From: an uncultured Oscillospiraceae bacterium
Lineage (GTDB): Bacteria; Bacillota; Clostridia; Oscillospirales; Oscillospiraceae
DNA: 13,425 nucleotides
Reading direction: 5' to 3'
Assembly (NCBI GenBank): GCA_958426425.1
Contig: CATZYY010000055.1
Coordinates: forward strand, 1-13,425
The notes below the pieces were generated by a model, which saw only the letters and a list, made by a program, of their open reading frames with translations, ran no database searches and had not been told where the DNA came from. The position numbers and the translations under genes are program-made. The stretch's first letter is position 1; every line of letters starts with the position of its first letter. Of the stretch, positions 6,808 through 13,425 are shown piece after piece.

Positions 6808-7872
6808 TCATTCGAAGGAAATCTGGATCTTGACGTTGGTACCTTCCTTATCGTCAGCCAGCTCATCAAAAGCCTTCTGAGTGTCTTCCACGCCCACAAC
6901 CTTGGTAACCGCCTTTTCAACGGGGATTCTGCCGGAGGAAACCAGGTCAATGCTCTGCTCGAAGTCATAGGTGTTGAAGCACCACAGACCCACAGCGTTA
7001 TAATCACGATAGGCAAAGTCGAACATGGGCAGCGTAACCTCGCCCACAGGCAAACCACTCTGGACATAGGTGCCGCGCTTACGCAGAGACTTCAGGCAGT
7101 CCTTCATGCAGGAGTTATTGCCGGAGCAGTCGATGGCAATATCCACACCGTACTCAGTGCGCTTCATGATCTCCTCAGCCACGTTGACCTGAGAGGGATC
7201 GAACACCTCAGTGGCACCCCACTCCGCGCAGCGGTTTCTGCGCACGGGCTTCACTTCGCTCATGTAGATCTTGGAGGCACCGGCAGCTTTGGCGCCCAGC
7301 AGAGACAACACAGCAGTGGGGCCAGCGCCACCGATCAAAACGGTATCGCCAACCTTCATGTTGCCGCGGCGCAGACCATACAGCGCCAGGGACAGCGGCT
7401 CAATGCAGGCGCCCTGCTCAAATGTCACATTGTCAGGCAGCTTACGCAGCTGATACTCCTTGACGTTAACATACTCACCGAAGCCGCCATAGGGCCACTG
7501 CAGGCCGGTGGCGGCGAACTGCTCGCACAGGTGCTCCAGACCCATCCGGCAGTACTTGCACTTGCCGCAGTGCATCAGAGGCATAATGCACACCCGGTCG
7601 CCCACATGCCAGCGGTTGTGATCCAGCTCATCGCCCAGTTCCTCGATCACGCCGGAGAACTCGTGGCCCATAACCAGGGGGCCCATATGTCCGGTCAGAG
7701 GATGGGGCTTATCAAACCACAGGGTCTGGACGCCGTACACATACTCATGCAGATCCGTGCCGCAGATACCGCATCTTTTTACCTTGATAAGTGCCTCGTC
7801 GGACTTAATCTTCGGCTCGTCGATTTCCTCGAAACGAATATCACGCTTTCCATAATATCTTGCTGCCTTCAT
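6808..7872 (-). CDS. Zinc-dependent medium-chain alcohol/polyol dehydrogenase
   Basis: 354 residues of the medium-chain dehydrogenase/reductase superfamily. Catalytic zinc ligands are C37 (in CGICGTD), H70 and E71 (in MGHEFSG), with E158 nearby. The structural zinc lobe is intact: C102, C105, C108 and C116 (CGKCKYCRMGLEHLC). The NAD-binding turn is GGAGPTA (181-187), ending in Ala instead of the usual final Gly, and E206 follows beta strand 2, which suggests NAD over NADP. Overall it resembles butanediol, sorbitol and threonine dehydrogenases, so oxidation of a secondary hydroxyl is likely; the exact substrate is unknown. GGAGG precedes the ATG by 5 nt. It is third in the operon, after a 101-bp gap that contains a large stem-loop. 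Confidence 0.92.
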   Translation of the reverse strand: MKAARYYGKRDIRFEEIDEPKIKSDEALIKVKRCGICGTDLHEYVYGVQTLWFDKPHPLTGHMGPLVMGHEFSGVIEELGDELDHNRWHVGDRVCIMPLMHCGKCKYCRMGLEHLCEQFAATGLQWPYGGFGEYVNVKEYQLRKLPDNVTFEQGACIEPLSLALYGLRRGNMKVGDTVLIGGAGPTAVLSLLGAKAAGASKIYMSEVKPVRRNRCAEWGATEVFDPSQVNVAEEIMKRTEYGVDIAIDCSGNNSCMKDCLKSLRKRGTYVQSGLPVGEVTLPMFDFAYRDYNAVGLWCFNTYDFEQSIDLVSSGRIPVEKAVTKVVGVEDTQKAFDELADDKEGTNVKIQISFE

Positions 7873-7915
7873 GTTAACCTCCTCTTTTCATCTACCGCAT
7901 TCACGTTTTAATAGG

Positions 7916-7964
7916 GCGGAAGCGGAAAATTCACGGTATTCTTCATGAATTTTCCGCTGTCCGC
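7916..7964. repeat. Long intercistronic stem-loop between the two dehydrogenase genes
   Basis: AGCGGAAAATTCA (7921-7933) pairs perfectly with TGAATTTTCCGCT (7946-7958) across a 12-nt loop. A further 5 bp (GCGGA with TCCGC) extends the stem after a single-base bulge at 7959. There is no T-run on the minus-strand 3' side, so it is not a standard terminator. It lies between the SDR stop (7974) and the start of the next gene (7872) and could be a processing, stability or attenuation element. Confidence 0.75.
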
Positions 7965-7973
7965 AGCTTTGTC

Positions 7974-8747
7974 TTATTGGAAGATCTTTCCACCGGCGAT
8001 GGTGTAGTCCACGCCAGTAACATAGGAAGCCTTATCGCTTGCCAGGAAGCACATCAGCTCAGCAATATCGTCAGGCTCAGCCATACGTCCCAGAGGGATA
8101 TCCCGCAGGAAGAACGCCCGGAACTCATCGGGAGTCATTCCAGAAATCGCGCCGCGCTGCTCAAATACCTCTTTCATGATGTTGGTATTCACGGGTCCCG
8201 GGCAGATAGCGTTAACGTTGATGTTGTACTCGGCCAGTTCCAGAGCCATGACCTTTGTCATCATCAGAACGCCGGCCTTTGCAACACAATAAGCGCCGTT
8301 CATGTCCTCGGGAATCTTGCCGGAAATAGAGCCGATGTTGACAATGTGTCCGTACTTGTGCTCCCGCATAACCTTTGCGGCCTCTTGACTGATGTAGAGC
8401 GTCCCCTTCAGATCAATGTTATTGATACGGTCCCACAGATCATCGGTCATGTCGATCATCTTGCAGGCCACGTTGATACCAGCGCAGTTGGCAGCGATAT
8501 CAATGGTGCCAAAAGCATCCACCACCTTTTTTACTGCCTCTTCACAGGCGTCCCTCTTAGAGACATCGCAGCGAATACCGATCGCCTCTCCTCCGGCGGC
8601 CTTGATGGTCTCTGCCGTAGCGATGGCTCCGCTCTCGTTGTAGTCCAAGATAGCCACCTTCGCGCCGTATTCAGCCATCTTTAATGCAACACACTGTCCG
8701 ATTCCCTGGGCTCCACCAGTGACCAGTGCAATCTTATTTTTCAGCAC
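7974..8747 (-). CDS. Short-chain dehydrogenase/reductase (SDR)
   Basis: 257 residues, a classical SDR of normal length. The cofactor-binding TGGAQGIG is at 10-17 and D35 at the end of beta strand 2 suggests NAD(H). NCAG (87-90), N110 and the catalytic S140, Y153 and K157 (YCVAK) are all present. It should oxidise a hydroxyl or reduce a ketone on a small substrate, probably acting before or after the neighbouring medium-chain dehydrogenase. The start is GTG at 8747: an in-frame stop lies three codons upstream and the following residues LKNKIALVTGG match SDR N-termini. GAGGAGG is about 10 nt upstream, a slightly long spacing. It is the second gene of the operon, 23 bp after the M24 gene. Confidence 0.92.
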   Translation of the reverse strand: MLKNKIALVTGGAQGIGQCVALKMAEYGAKVAILDYNESGAIATAETIKAAGGEAIGIRCDVSKRDACEEAVKKVVDAFGTIDIAANCAGINVACKMIDMTDDLWDRINNIDLKGTLYISQEAAKVMREHKYGHIVNIGSISGKIPEDMNGAYCVAKAGVLMMTKVMALELAEYNINVNAICPGPVNTNIMKEVFEQRGAISGMTPDEFRAFFLRDIPLGRMAEPDDIAELMCFLASDKASYVTGVDYTIAGGKIFQ

Positions 8748-8770
8748 GGTTGTTCACCCTCCTCATTACT

Positions 8771-10009
8771 TTACAGGATGGGGCAGGCCAGCAGCTCTTC
8801 CTTGGGGAACTTGGAAATAACCAGGGGACCGTCCTTTGTAATGACAACCTCATCCTCGATGCGGGCGCCCACGTGGCCCTCACCGTCGTAGGTCTCCACT
8901 GCGATGACCATGCCTTCCTTCAGCTCCACAGGATGCTCCAGAGAGAAGCTGCGCTCGATCATGGGACGCTCCCACAGGCACACGCCCAGACCATGGGCAA
9001 AGGCCAGACCGAAGGACTCACCCTGGTTCTTGAAGCCCCAGTGGCGGCAATCGGGCCAAGCGTTTACGACATCTGCAGTGGTGTTGCCCACGCGGCACTT
9101 GTCAATGCCGGCCAGCAGCATCTGATAGGCACTGTCATACACCCGTCTAGCCTGATCGCTGGGCTTGCCGCAGCAGATCGTTCTGTAATAGCAGGTGTGA
9201 TAACCGTTATACAGGGTGCAGATATCAGCAAATACCATGTCACCCGGCTGAATCACCCGGTCGGAGGACAAGTGGGGATGGGGATGGGCGCGGGTACCGG
9301 AGGTCATCTGGATGTTATGTACCCACTGGGAGCCCAGGCGGTGCAGCTCCGCGGCGGCCGCGGCCTGCAGCTCGTTCTCCTTAGCGCCGGGACGCAGCGT
9401 CCGAGCCATCTGATAGAAGGCAGCATCCACACTTGCGGCGGCCTGCATCATAATCTGAATTTCATCTTCGTTCTTGATCTCACGGGCTGCGCACATGACT
9501 TCCTCGCCGTCGCCCAGGGTATAGCCGCGCTTTGTCAGCTCAACCATCAGCTGACCATCAATCTTATCAACACCAATAGGAGCCTTAGGATCCAGATGGT
9601 TCTCCTCCATCACCATCCGCAGGTCCTCTTCAAACTTGTCCAGGTGGCCGCCGTTCAGACCCCAGCTCACAGGCAGCGCACCAAACATCGTGGTATGTGC
9701 AGGATATGCACGGTCGGCAATCCAGGAGCAGTTGATCCGCTCGTTGGCCACCTCGGAACCGAAGCCGAAGATATAAGGCTTACCGCCACGAGGAACGATC
9801 GCATATCGACCCATGTTGTCCACCTCAGGGGAAGCCACCGCTGTGGAAGTGGCGTAGCGCTTGTTCTCTGTAGCAAATAAAATCAGACAGGAGAAATCCG
9901 TCTTAGCCAAGAATTTCTGAATCCGCGCTTCCCGATATTCCCGCATTCTGGTAAAGTCAATTCGATCTTCATAATCGACCTGCATGGCGCCCTTCGTACC
10001 GTAAACCAT
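8771..10009 (-). CDS. M24-family (creatinase/Xaa-Pro aminopeptidase-like) hydrolase, variant active site
   Basis: 412 residues from the chosen start. The N-terminal half (about 15-170) matches a creatinase_N-type domain and residues about 175-400 have the pita-bread M24 fold. Compared with the five metal ligands of Xaa-Pro aminopeptidase (Asp, Asp, His, Glu, Glu), D262, H339, E372 and E385 are present, but the second Asp is Cys (C273, in YHTCYYRT). The HExP-type motif reads WERP, with Trp in place of His. M24 proteins with altered ligands include creatinase, ectoine hydrolase and DddP-type lyases, so a small-molecule C-N or related bond is as likely a target as a dipeptide. The ATG at 10009 is chosen because AAGGAGG is 5 nt upstream; an in-frame extension to 10120 would put the promoter and operator inside the gene. 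It is the first gene of the operon. Confidence 0.85.
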   Translation of the reverse strand: MVYGTKGAMQVDYEDRIDFTRMREYREARIQKFLAKTDFSCLILFATENKRYATSTAVASPEVDNMGRYAIVPRGGKPYIFGFGSEVANERINCSWIADRAYPAHTTMFGALPVSWGLNGGHLDKFEEDLRMVMEENHLDPKAPIGVDKIDGQLMVELTKRGYTLGDGEEVMCAAREIKNEDEIQIMMQAAASVDAAFYQMARTLRPGAKENELQAAAAAELHRLGSQWVHNIQMTSGTRAHPHPHLSSDRVIQPGDMVFADICTLYNGYHTCYYRTICCGKPSDQARRVYDSAYQMLLAGIDKCRVGNTTADVVNAWPDCRHWGFKNQGESFGLAFAHGLGVCLWERPMIERSFSLEHPVELKEGMVIAVETYDGEGHVGARIEDEVVITKDGPLVISKFPKEELLACPIL

Positions 10010-10014
10010 AATTG

Positions 10015-10021
10015 CCTCCTT
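10015..10021 (-). promoter_or_regulatory. Ribosome binding site deciding the M24 gene start
   Basis: AAGGAGG on the minus strand, 5 nt before the ATG at 10009, gives a 412-residue protein and a 5' untranslated leader of roughly 90 nt. Confidence 0.88.
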
Positions 10022-10090
10022 CATGATGTACGCCGCGAATCGTGTGGATTCACTTTCCGTATCCGCCTTTTTCTTGTATTTTTTCTGCGT

Positions 10091-10110
10091 ACTTTTGGTA
10101 TACCAAAAGT
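10091..10110. promoter_or_regulatory. Perfect 20-bp palindromic operator, probable GntR/FCD repressor site
   Basis: ACTTTTGGTATACCAAAAGT is identical to its own reverse complement. The core TTGGTATACCAA is the kind of site bound by GntR/FCD regulators and, from memory, matches the UxuR/ExuR consensus. On the minus strand it shares three bases with the -10 box (10108-10113) and covers the expected start of transcription, so a bound protein would block initiation of the catabolic operon. The GntR gene at 2305-3024 is the obvious candidate for the protein; that link is inferred. Confidence 0.85.
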
Positions 10111-10136
10111 ATATAATCAAAGCTTAATATTGTCAA
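10108..10136 (-). promoter_or_regulatory. Vegetative sigma-factor promoter of the leftward catabolic operon
   Basis: On the minus strand TTGACA (10136-10131) is followed by exactly 17 bp and TATACT (10113-10108). The -35 is a perfect consensus and the -10 differs at one base. Transcription should begin near 10101, inside the palindrome, and run through M24, the dehydrogenases and the transporter toward the GntR gene. AT-rich sequence upstream could act as an UP-type element. Confidence 0.88.
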
Positions 10137-10350
10137 TAAATTTTTATATTCAAATTGTCGATTTATTAAAATTATTCTGTGTTAACGTAGCTAATTTGTG
10201 CATATATTACAAATATCTTAGAAATCAACTATTTTTATGAATAATTTTTTCTCGAAATCTTCTTTAATTTTTTGCAAAAACATCTTCCGTTTTTTATATA
10301 TTTTTAATCTTTTTCTCAAAATATCATTACTGTAATCGCACACATTTTAA
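10137..10350. other. Very AT-rich intergenic stretch without a gene
   Basis: By count, 35 of the 180 bases from 10141 to 10320 are G or C (about 19%), far below the flanking genes. I found no coding region. A weak inverted repeat (ATTTGT at 10194-10199, ACAAAT at 10209-10214) is the only structure seen apart from homopolymer runs. It could be a curved or UP-like promoter region for the leftward operon, or a remnant of an insertion boundary. Confidence 0.5.
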
Positions 10351-10582
10351 AAAATATCTCATATAACCAATCGAGCGTCTCTGCGGCATACACTCCTCTT
10401 GACCTGGTGCCTGCTGTCTGCACAGAAGTAATCTGATATGTGTATCCTCCCGGCTGCCGACATCTGACCAAGAAACGATATGCTTGTTTTCTCTGGGCTT
10501 TTGTACATCCAGCCCATCCTTGCTTTCGTGGTCCCGCTGTTGTAAGATAATGGCGTATACTCTCGATTTTTTCCACCACAAT
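10351..10582. other. Leader region upstream of the methyltransferase gene, no confident element
   Basis: Base composition returns to that of the genes here, but no recognisable protein is encoded on either strand. Open frames crossing it are extensions or shadows of the methyltransferase gene. A weak possible promoter is TTGCTT (10520-10525), 17 bp, TAAGAT (10543-10548); neither box is a good match. Confidence 0.35.
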
Positions 10583-10587
10583 GGAGG
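10583..10587 (+). promoter_or_regulatory. Ribosome binding site deciding the methyltransferase start
   Basis: GGAGG lies 7 nt before the ATG at 10595. In-frame alternatives upstream (TTG at 10484, ATG at 10550) lack a comparable site and add no recognisable domain. Confidence 0.8.
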
Positions 10588-10594
10588 CACTTCC

Positions 10595-13225
10595 ATGTAC
10601 GATCTGCAGGCCATCCACACCCAGCTGCAAGACAGGACCTCTCCCCTCTTCCAGGCGGAGCAGGTTCTGGTTCGCCATCTCTACCGCAGGCTGGCGCACC
10701 TGGAGGGCGGCGGAGATCCCCTGTTCTCCCTGTGGCGCCGGGAGCTGGAATTTTCTTATGGAGATCTGGACCGGCTCCTGTCGCGCAATGCCAAAATCCA
10801 GCCGCAGGCGCTCTGGGATCTCTACGGCTTTGGGAATGAGCCGGGAGGCAGCCTGATCCGCCTGCTGGAAAGTCTCCAGACCTTTTACAGCATCCTCATC
10901 AAGCTCATCGCCCGGGATATGGTGGGGGGCGCCCTTGGTTCCCCTCTTTCCGCCCTGGAGGAGTTTCAGGACATCCTGTCCGGTCAGTTCTTTATCCGCA
11001 GCGGCATCGAAAACTACTGCTATGAGGACTGGTACACCTGGATTGTCAAGTACTGGGACCAGGACCTGTCCGCTGACTGCCGGCTGTTGACAACATGCCT
11101 GGAGCAGGCGGATCAGACTGCCTCGGCGGAGGACTATCTCAAGCGCTTTCGCTCCGACAGTCTCCGGCGTATTTATGAGACGGTCTTTCCCAGGGAGATC
11201 CGCCACGCACTGGGAGAATACTACACCCCCGACTGGCTGGCGGGGCAGGCGGTGGAACACGCTCTGGAGACCTCCGGCGGCATCCGCCCCGCCCTCCGCA
11301 TTCTGGACCCCACCTGCGGCTCCGGTACATTTTTGACCTATGCCCTCAGACGTATGCGGAGCTGTGTTGGTGGGTATCTTCCGGGGCAGGTGGTGGGATT
11401 TGACATCAATGCCCTGGCGGTGCTCACAGCCAAAACCAACTATCTGGCCGCCTGGTTGGACTACCTGCCTGGCTGCCGCAGCCTGGTATTTCCGGTGTAT
11501 CACTGCGATGTACTCAACTGGCCCGCAATTCAGGAGGAAACGCTGGTCATCGACACCAATTTCGACCTGATCTGTCAGCTCCCCCTGTCCCTCTGCCAAA
11601 AAGCTGTTCACAGCGGCACATGCTTCCGGGCGGAGACCTTTTTGGACATGGTGGAAGACCATAAGGCCTGCCGTAACCTGCAGGACCGACTCTCCACCCA
11701 TGACCCCTTCAACCGGCGGATCATTGCCAACATTCTGCTCAACCGGATGGCCGCCTTCTTTGAGGGGCAGGCAGACATGGCCGTGGGAAATCCCCCCTGG
11801 GTCAACTGGGAGTATTTGCCGCCTGCCTACCGGGCCAAGTCCCTGCATCTGTGGCAGGACTATGGCCTCTGTTCCGCCAAGGGGCCCAGACTGAGCTTTG
11901 CCAAGGAGGACATCTCTACCCTGATTACCTGTCTGGTCATTGACCGCTTTCTCGCCCCCTCCGGCTGCCTGAGCTTTGTACTCCGGCAGGCTCTGTTCCA
12001 GTCGGCGCAGAACGGGGCTGGCTTTCGACGGTTCCACCTGGACCGGGGAAACCTGGACTTTCGGATTCTGCGGGTGGACGATCTCAGCCCCATGCGGCCC
12101 TTCCCCGGAGTGGGGGCCCGCAGCGCCCTGGTGCTGATCCGCAGGGATGAACACCACACCTTCCCCGTCCCCTATTACTCCTGGACCAGGAAGCCCCATT
12201 TTCTCCACGCCCTCAGACAGCCGGATGCCACAGCGTCCTCCGTCATGGCCTTTGTGGACCAAAGGCCCATGGCGGCCTTCCCTGCCCACCGAGAGGACCC
12301 CACCTCCATCTGGGTCAGTGCCCCGGAACCCATCCTCTCCAGCCTAAACACTCTGTTGGGAGAAACCCCCTACCGAGCTAGGACCGGCGTCTTTACAGGC
12401 GGAGCTAACGCCGTCTATTGGATGGAAATTCTGGGCGAAAATCAAGATTGTGTACAGGCCCGCAACCTCACAGGCAGGGCCAAGCGAAAGGTGGAAACCG
12501 TGACCGCAGCCCTGGAGACCACTTTCCTCTACCCGTTGGTGCGAGGCAGCGATCTCTCCCAGTGGCAGGTGCGCCCCAAATGCTATCTCCTCTGTCCCCA
12601 CACACCGCAGACCAAGATCCGCCCGGTGGAGGAAACTCTCCTGCGGGAAACAGCGCCGAAAACGGCCGCCTATCTCCACTCCTTCCAGACCCAGCTAAAC
12701 GACCGCAAGGGCTTTGCCGGGTGGGAGCGGGCCATCCAGGAGCAATACTTTTACGCCCTGTTGCGGGTGGGGCCCTACACCTTTTCCCGATACAAGGTCG
12801 CCTGGCGGTACATTGCCTCATCCTTCATCACGGCTGTCATCGCCCCCGTACAGGACCCCTGCCTTGGGCAGCGGCTGCCCATTCCCAACGAGAAGGTCAT
12901 GTACGTGGGAACAGACTGCCGGGAGGAGGCCTATTATCTGTGCGGTATCCTCAGCTCGTCGCCTGTGCGCTGCTGCGTAAAATGCTATATGAATCCCACC
13001 AGTATTTCTGCCCATGTACTGGACAAGCTGAACATTCCCCGGTACGATCCCATCCAGCCGCTGCACCGGACCATTGGGGCGCTCTGCCTCCAGGGCCATC
13101 AGACCCAGGACCCAGCCCGGCGGAACGGCGTCCAGGCGGAGCTGGACCAGGCTGTGGGCGCGCTGTACGGCATCTCAGAGGATTCTATGTCGCTGATCCG
13201 CCGAACGCTGGAGGGCCGACGCTGA
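10595..13225 (+). CDS. Solitary adenine-specific (N6) DNA methyltransferase, Eco57I/type IIG-like
   Basis: 876 residues from the chosen start. An N-terminal helical region (1-200, including LQTFYSILIKLIA) has no nuclease motif I can see. The methyltransferase core follows in gamma-class order: motif X-like GEYYTP (207-212), motif I LDPTCGSGTF (237-246) for S-adenosylmethionine, an acidic GFDIN (268-272), HCDVL (303-307) and catalytic NPPW (399-402), which marks adenine N6 methylation. The remaining 450 residues probably hold the target-recognition domain. Type IIG enzymes carry an N-terminal endonuclease; without a PD-(D/E)xK pattern and with no endonuclease, specificity or helicase gene beside it, this looks like an orphan methyltransferase or the detached part of a defence system. 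It stands alone between a metabolic operon and an unrelated converging gene. Confidence 0.88.
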   Translation: MYDLQAIHTQLQDRTSPLFQAEQVLVRHLYRRLAHLEGGGDPLFSLWRRELEFSYGDLDRLLSRNAKIQPQALWDLYGFGNEPGGSLIRLLESLQTFYSILIKLIARDMVGGALGSPLSALEEFQDILSGQFFIRSGIENYCYEDWYTWIVKYWDQDLSADCRLLTTCLEQADQTASAEDYLKRFRSDSLRRIYETVFPREIRHALGEYYTPDWLAGQAVEHALETSGGIRPALRILDPTCGSGTFLTYALRRMRSCVGGYLPGQVVGFDINALAVLTAKTNYLAAWLDYLPGCRSLVFPVYHCDVLNWPAIQEETLVIDTNFDLICQLPLSLCQKAVHSGTCFRAETFLDMVEDHKACRNLQDRLSTHDPFNRRIIANILLNRMAAFFEGQADMAVGNPPWVNWEYLPPAYRAKSLHLWQDYGLCSAKGPRLSFAKEDISTLITCLVIDRFLAPSGCLSFVLRQALFQSAQNGAGFRRFHLDRGNLDFRILRVDDLSPMRPFPGVGARSALVLIRRDEHHTFPVPYYSWTRKPHFLHALRQPDATASSVMAFVDQRPMAAFPAHREDPTSIWVSAPEPILSSLNTLLGETPYRARTGVFTGGANAVYWMEILGENQDCVQARNLTGRAKRKVETVTAALETTFLYPLVRGSDLSQWQVRPKCYLLCPHTPQTKIRPVEETLLRETAPKTAAYLHSFQTQLNDRKGFAGWERAIQEQYFYALLRVGPYTFSRYKVAWRYIASSFITAVIAPVQDPCLGQRLPIPNEKVMYVGTDCREEAYYLCGILSSSPVRCCVKCYMNPTSISAHVLDKLNIPRYDPIQPLHRTIGALCLQGHQTQDPARRNGVQAELDQAVGALYGISEDSMSLIRRTLEGRR

Positions 13226-13318
13226 AAAGGCTGCTGGGAGATCCGACGCCGCCTGGAAAATTTTATTCTCCTGCGCTCCCGGCCACCTCTTCCCTATCTA
13301 AAGTAAACACCAACGAAA
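13226..13318. other. Spacer downstream of the methyltransferase gene
   Basis: Short gap between converging genes. No hairpin of its own with a plus-strand T-run is visible, so the methyltransferase transcript may rely on the bidirectional hairpin at 13319-13352. Confidence 0.4.
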
Positions 13319-13352
13319 AAAGCAGGCCATCCCAAATAGGATGGCCTGCTTT
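13319..13352 (-). terminator. Rho-independent terminator of the leftward gene at the right edge
   Basis: A perfect 14-bp stem (AAAGCAGGCCATCC paired with GGATGGCCTGCTTT) encloses a 6-nt loop. On the minus strand the 3' arm runs into a stretch of six T residues and then CG, a clear terminator for the gene at 13372-13425. The plus side has only a short T-run, so termination of the methyltransferase transcript here would be weaker. Confidence 0.88.
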
Positions 13353-13371
13353 CAGGCTTTGTAAAGGTAAT

Positions 13372-13425
13372 TTACTTGGCAGCCTTGGCGGCCTTGATGG
13401 CCTCGATCAGCAGCGGGGTGACCTT
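13372..13425 (-). CDS. Unrecognised protein, C-terminal 17 residues (partial, 5' end outside window)
   Basis: The minus-strand frame reads KVTPLLIEAIKAAKAAK then TAA (13374-13372). The other two minus frames give either an immediate stop or an unlikely composition, and the terminator 20 bp downstream supports a real gene end here. The Ala/Lys-rich amphipathic tail is typical of abundant cytoplasmic proteins, but too little is visible to name a family. Confidence 0.6.
   Translation of the reverse strand, partial: KVTPLLIEAIKAAKAAK

Noticed and set aside
8726..9880. A 384-codon open frame on the plus strand
   Set aside because: It is the antisense shadow of the M24 gene and shows no family motif.
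10010..10120. N-terminal extension of the M24 protein by 37 residues
   Set aside because: It would place the -10 box and the palindromic operator within the coding region and has no ribosome binding site, whereas the start at 10009 has AAGGAGG.
10194..10214. ATTTGT-9 bp-ACAAAT as a second operator
   Set aside because: Only 6-bp arms in a very AT-rich stretch, where such repeats are expected by chance, and it does not match the main palindrome.
10316..12289. A 657-codon open frame on the minus strand
   Set aside because: It is antisense to the methyltransferase core motifs, is Gly/Gln/Val-rich and has no recognisable domain or ribosome binding site.
1..13425. CRISPR array, tRNA, rRNA, transposase or prophage genes
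   Set aside because: No regularly spaced repeats, cloverleaf-forming segments, transposase motifs or terminal inverted repeats with target duplications were seen on reading both strands.

Overview
The window looks like a chromosomal segment of a Gram-positive anaerobe, most likely a gut Clostridium-class bacterium of the Oscillospiraceae type. This is inferred from G+C-rich genes, strong GGAGG ribosome binding sites, a lipoprotein-type (LTGC lipobox) sugar-binding protein and Rho-independent terminators. No phylogenetic test was possible.

Layout. Bases 1-90 hold the 3' end of a probable adenylate kinase gene. Two rightward genes follow (130-2016): a metallo-beta-lactamase-fold hydrolase and a 3-hydroxyacyl-CoA-dehydrogenase-family oxidoreductase, closed by a strong terminator at 2040-2077. 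Converging on them is a leftward cluster of seven genes (10009 down to 2305), in transcription order: M24 creatinase/aminopeptidase-like protein, short-chain dehydrogenase, zinc-dependent medium-chain dehydrogenase, RbsA-like ABC ATPase, RbsC-like permease, RbsB-like lipoprotein and a GntR/FCD regulator. It ends in a terminator at 2238-2275. To the right, a lone adenine-specific DNA methyltransferase of about 876 residues (10595-13225) runs rightward and meets the 3' end of an unrecognised leftward gene (13372-13425) with its own terminator.

How the genes work together. The leftward cluster reads as an inducible uptake-and-oxidation operon. It has a ribose-type ABC importer, two NAD(P)-dependent dehydrogenases, an unusual M24 enzyme and a GntR/FCD repressor. 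Its promoter is clear: TTGACA, 17 bp, TATACT, with a perfect 20-bp palindrome, ACTTTTGGTATACCAAAAGT, beginning inside the -10 box and covering the expected transcription start. The palindrome core TTGGTATACCAA is of the type bound by GntR/FCD regulators such as UxuR/ExuR, so the encoded GntR protein is the obvious candidate repressor. The converging hydrolase and dehydrogenase may serve the same pathway, but no regulatory site links them. The substrate is not identifiable from sequence; a sugar, polyol, sugar acid or amino-sugar derivative would fit.

Several points stand out: the operator-promoter arrangement; an M24 enzyme with Cys in place of one metal-binding Asp; a hydrolase with Glu in place of the first His of HxHxDH; two intercistronic stem-loops in the operon; and a solitary DNA methyltransferase behind a very AT-rich spacer.
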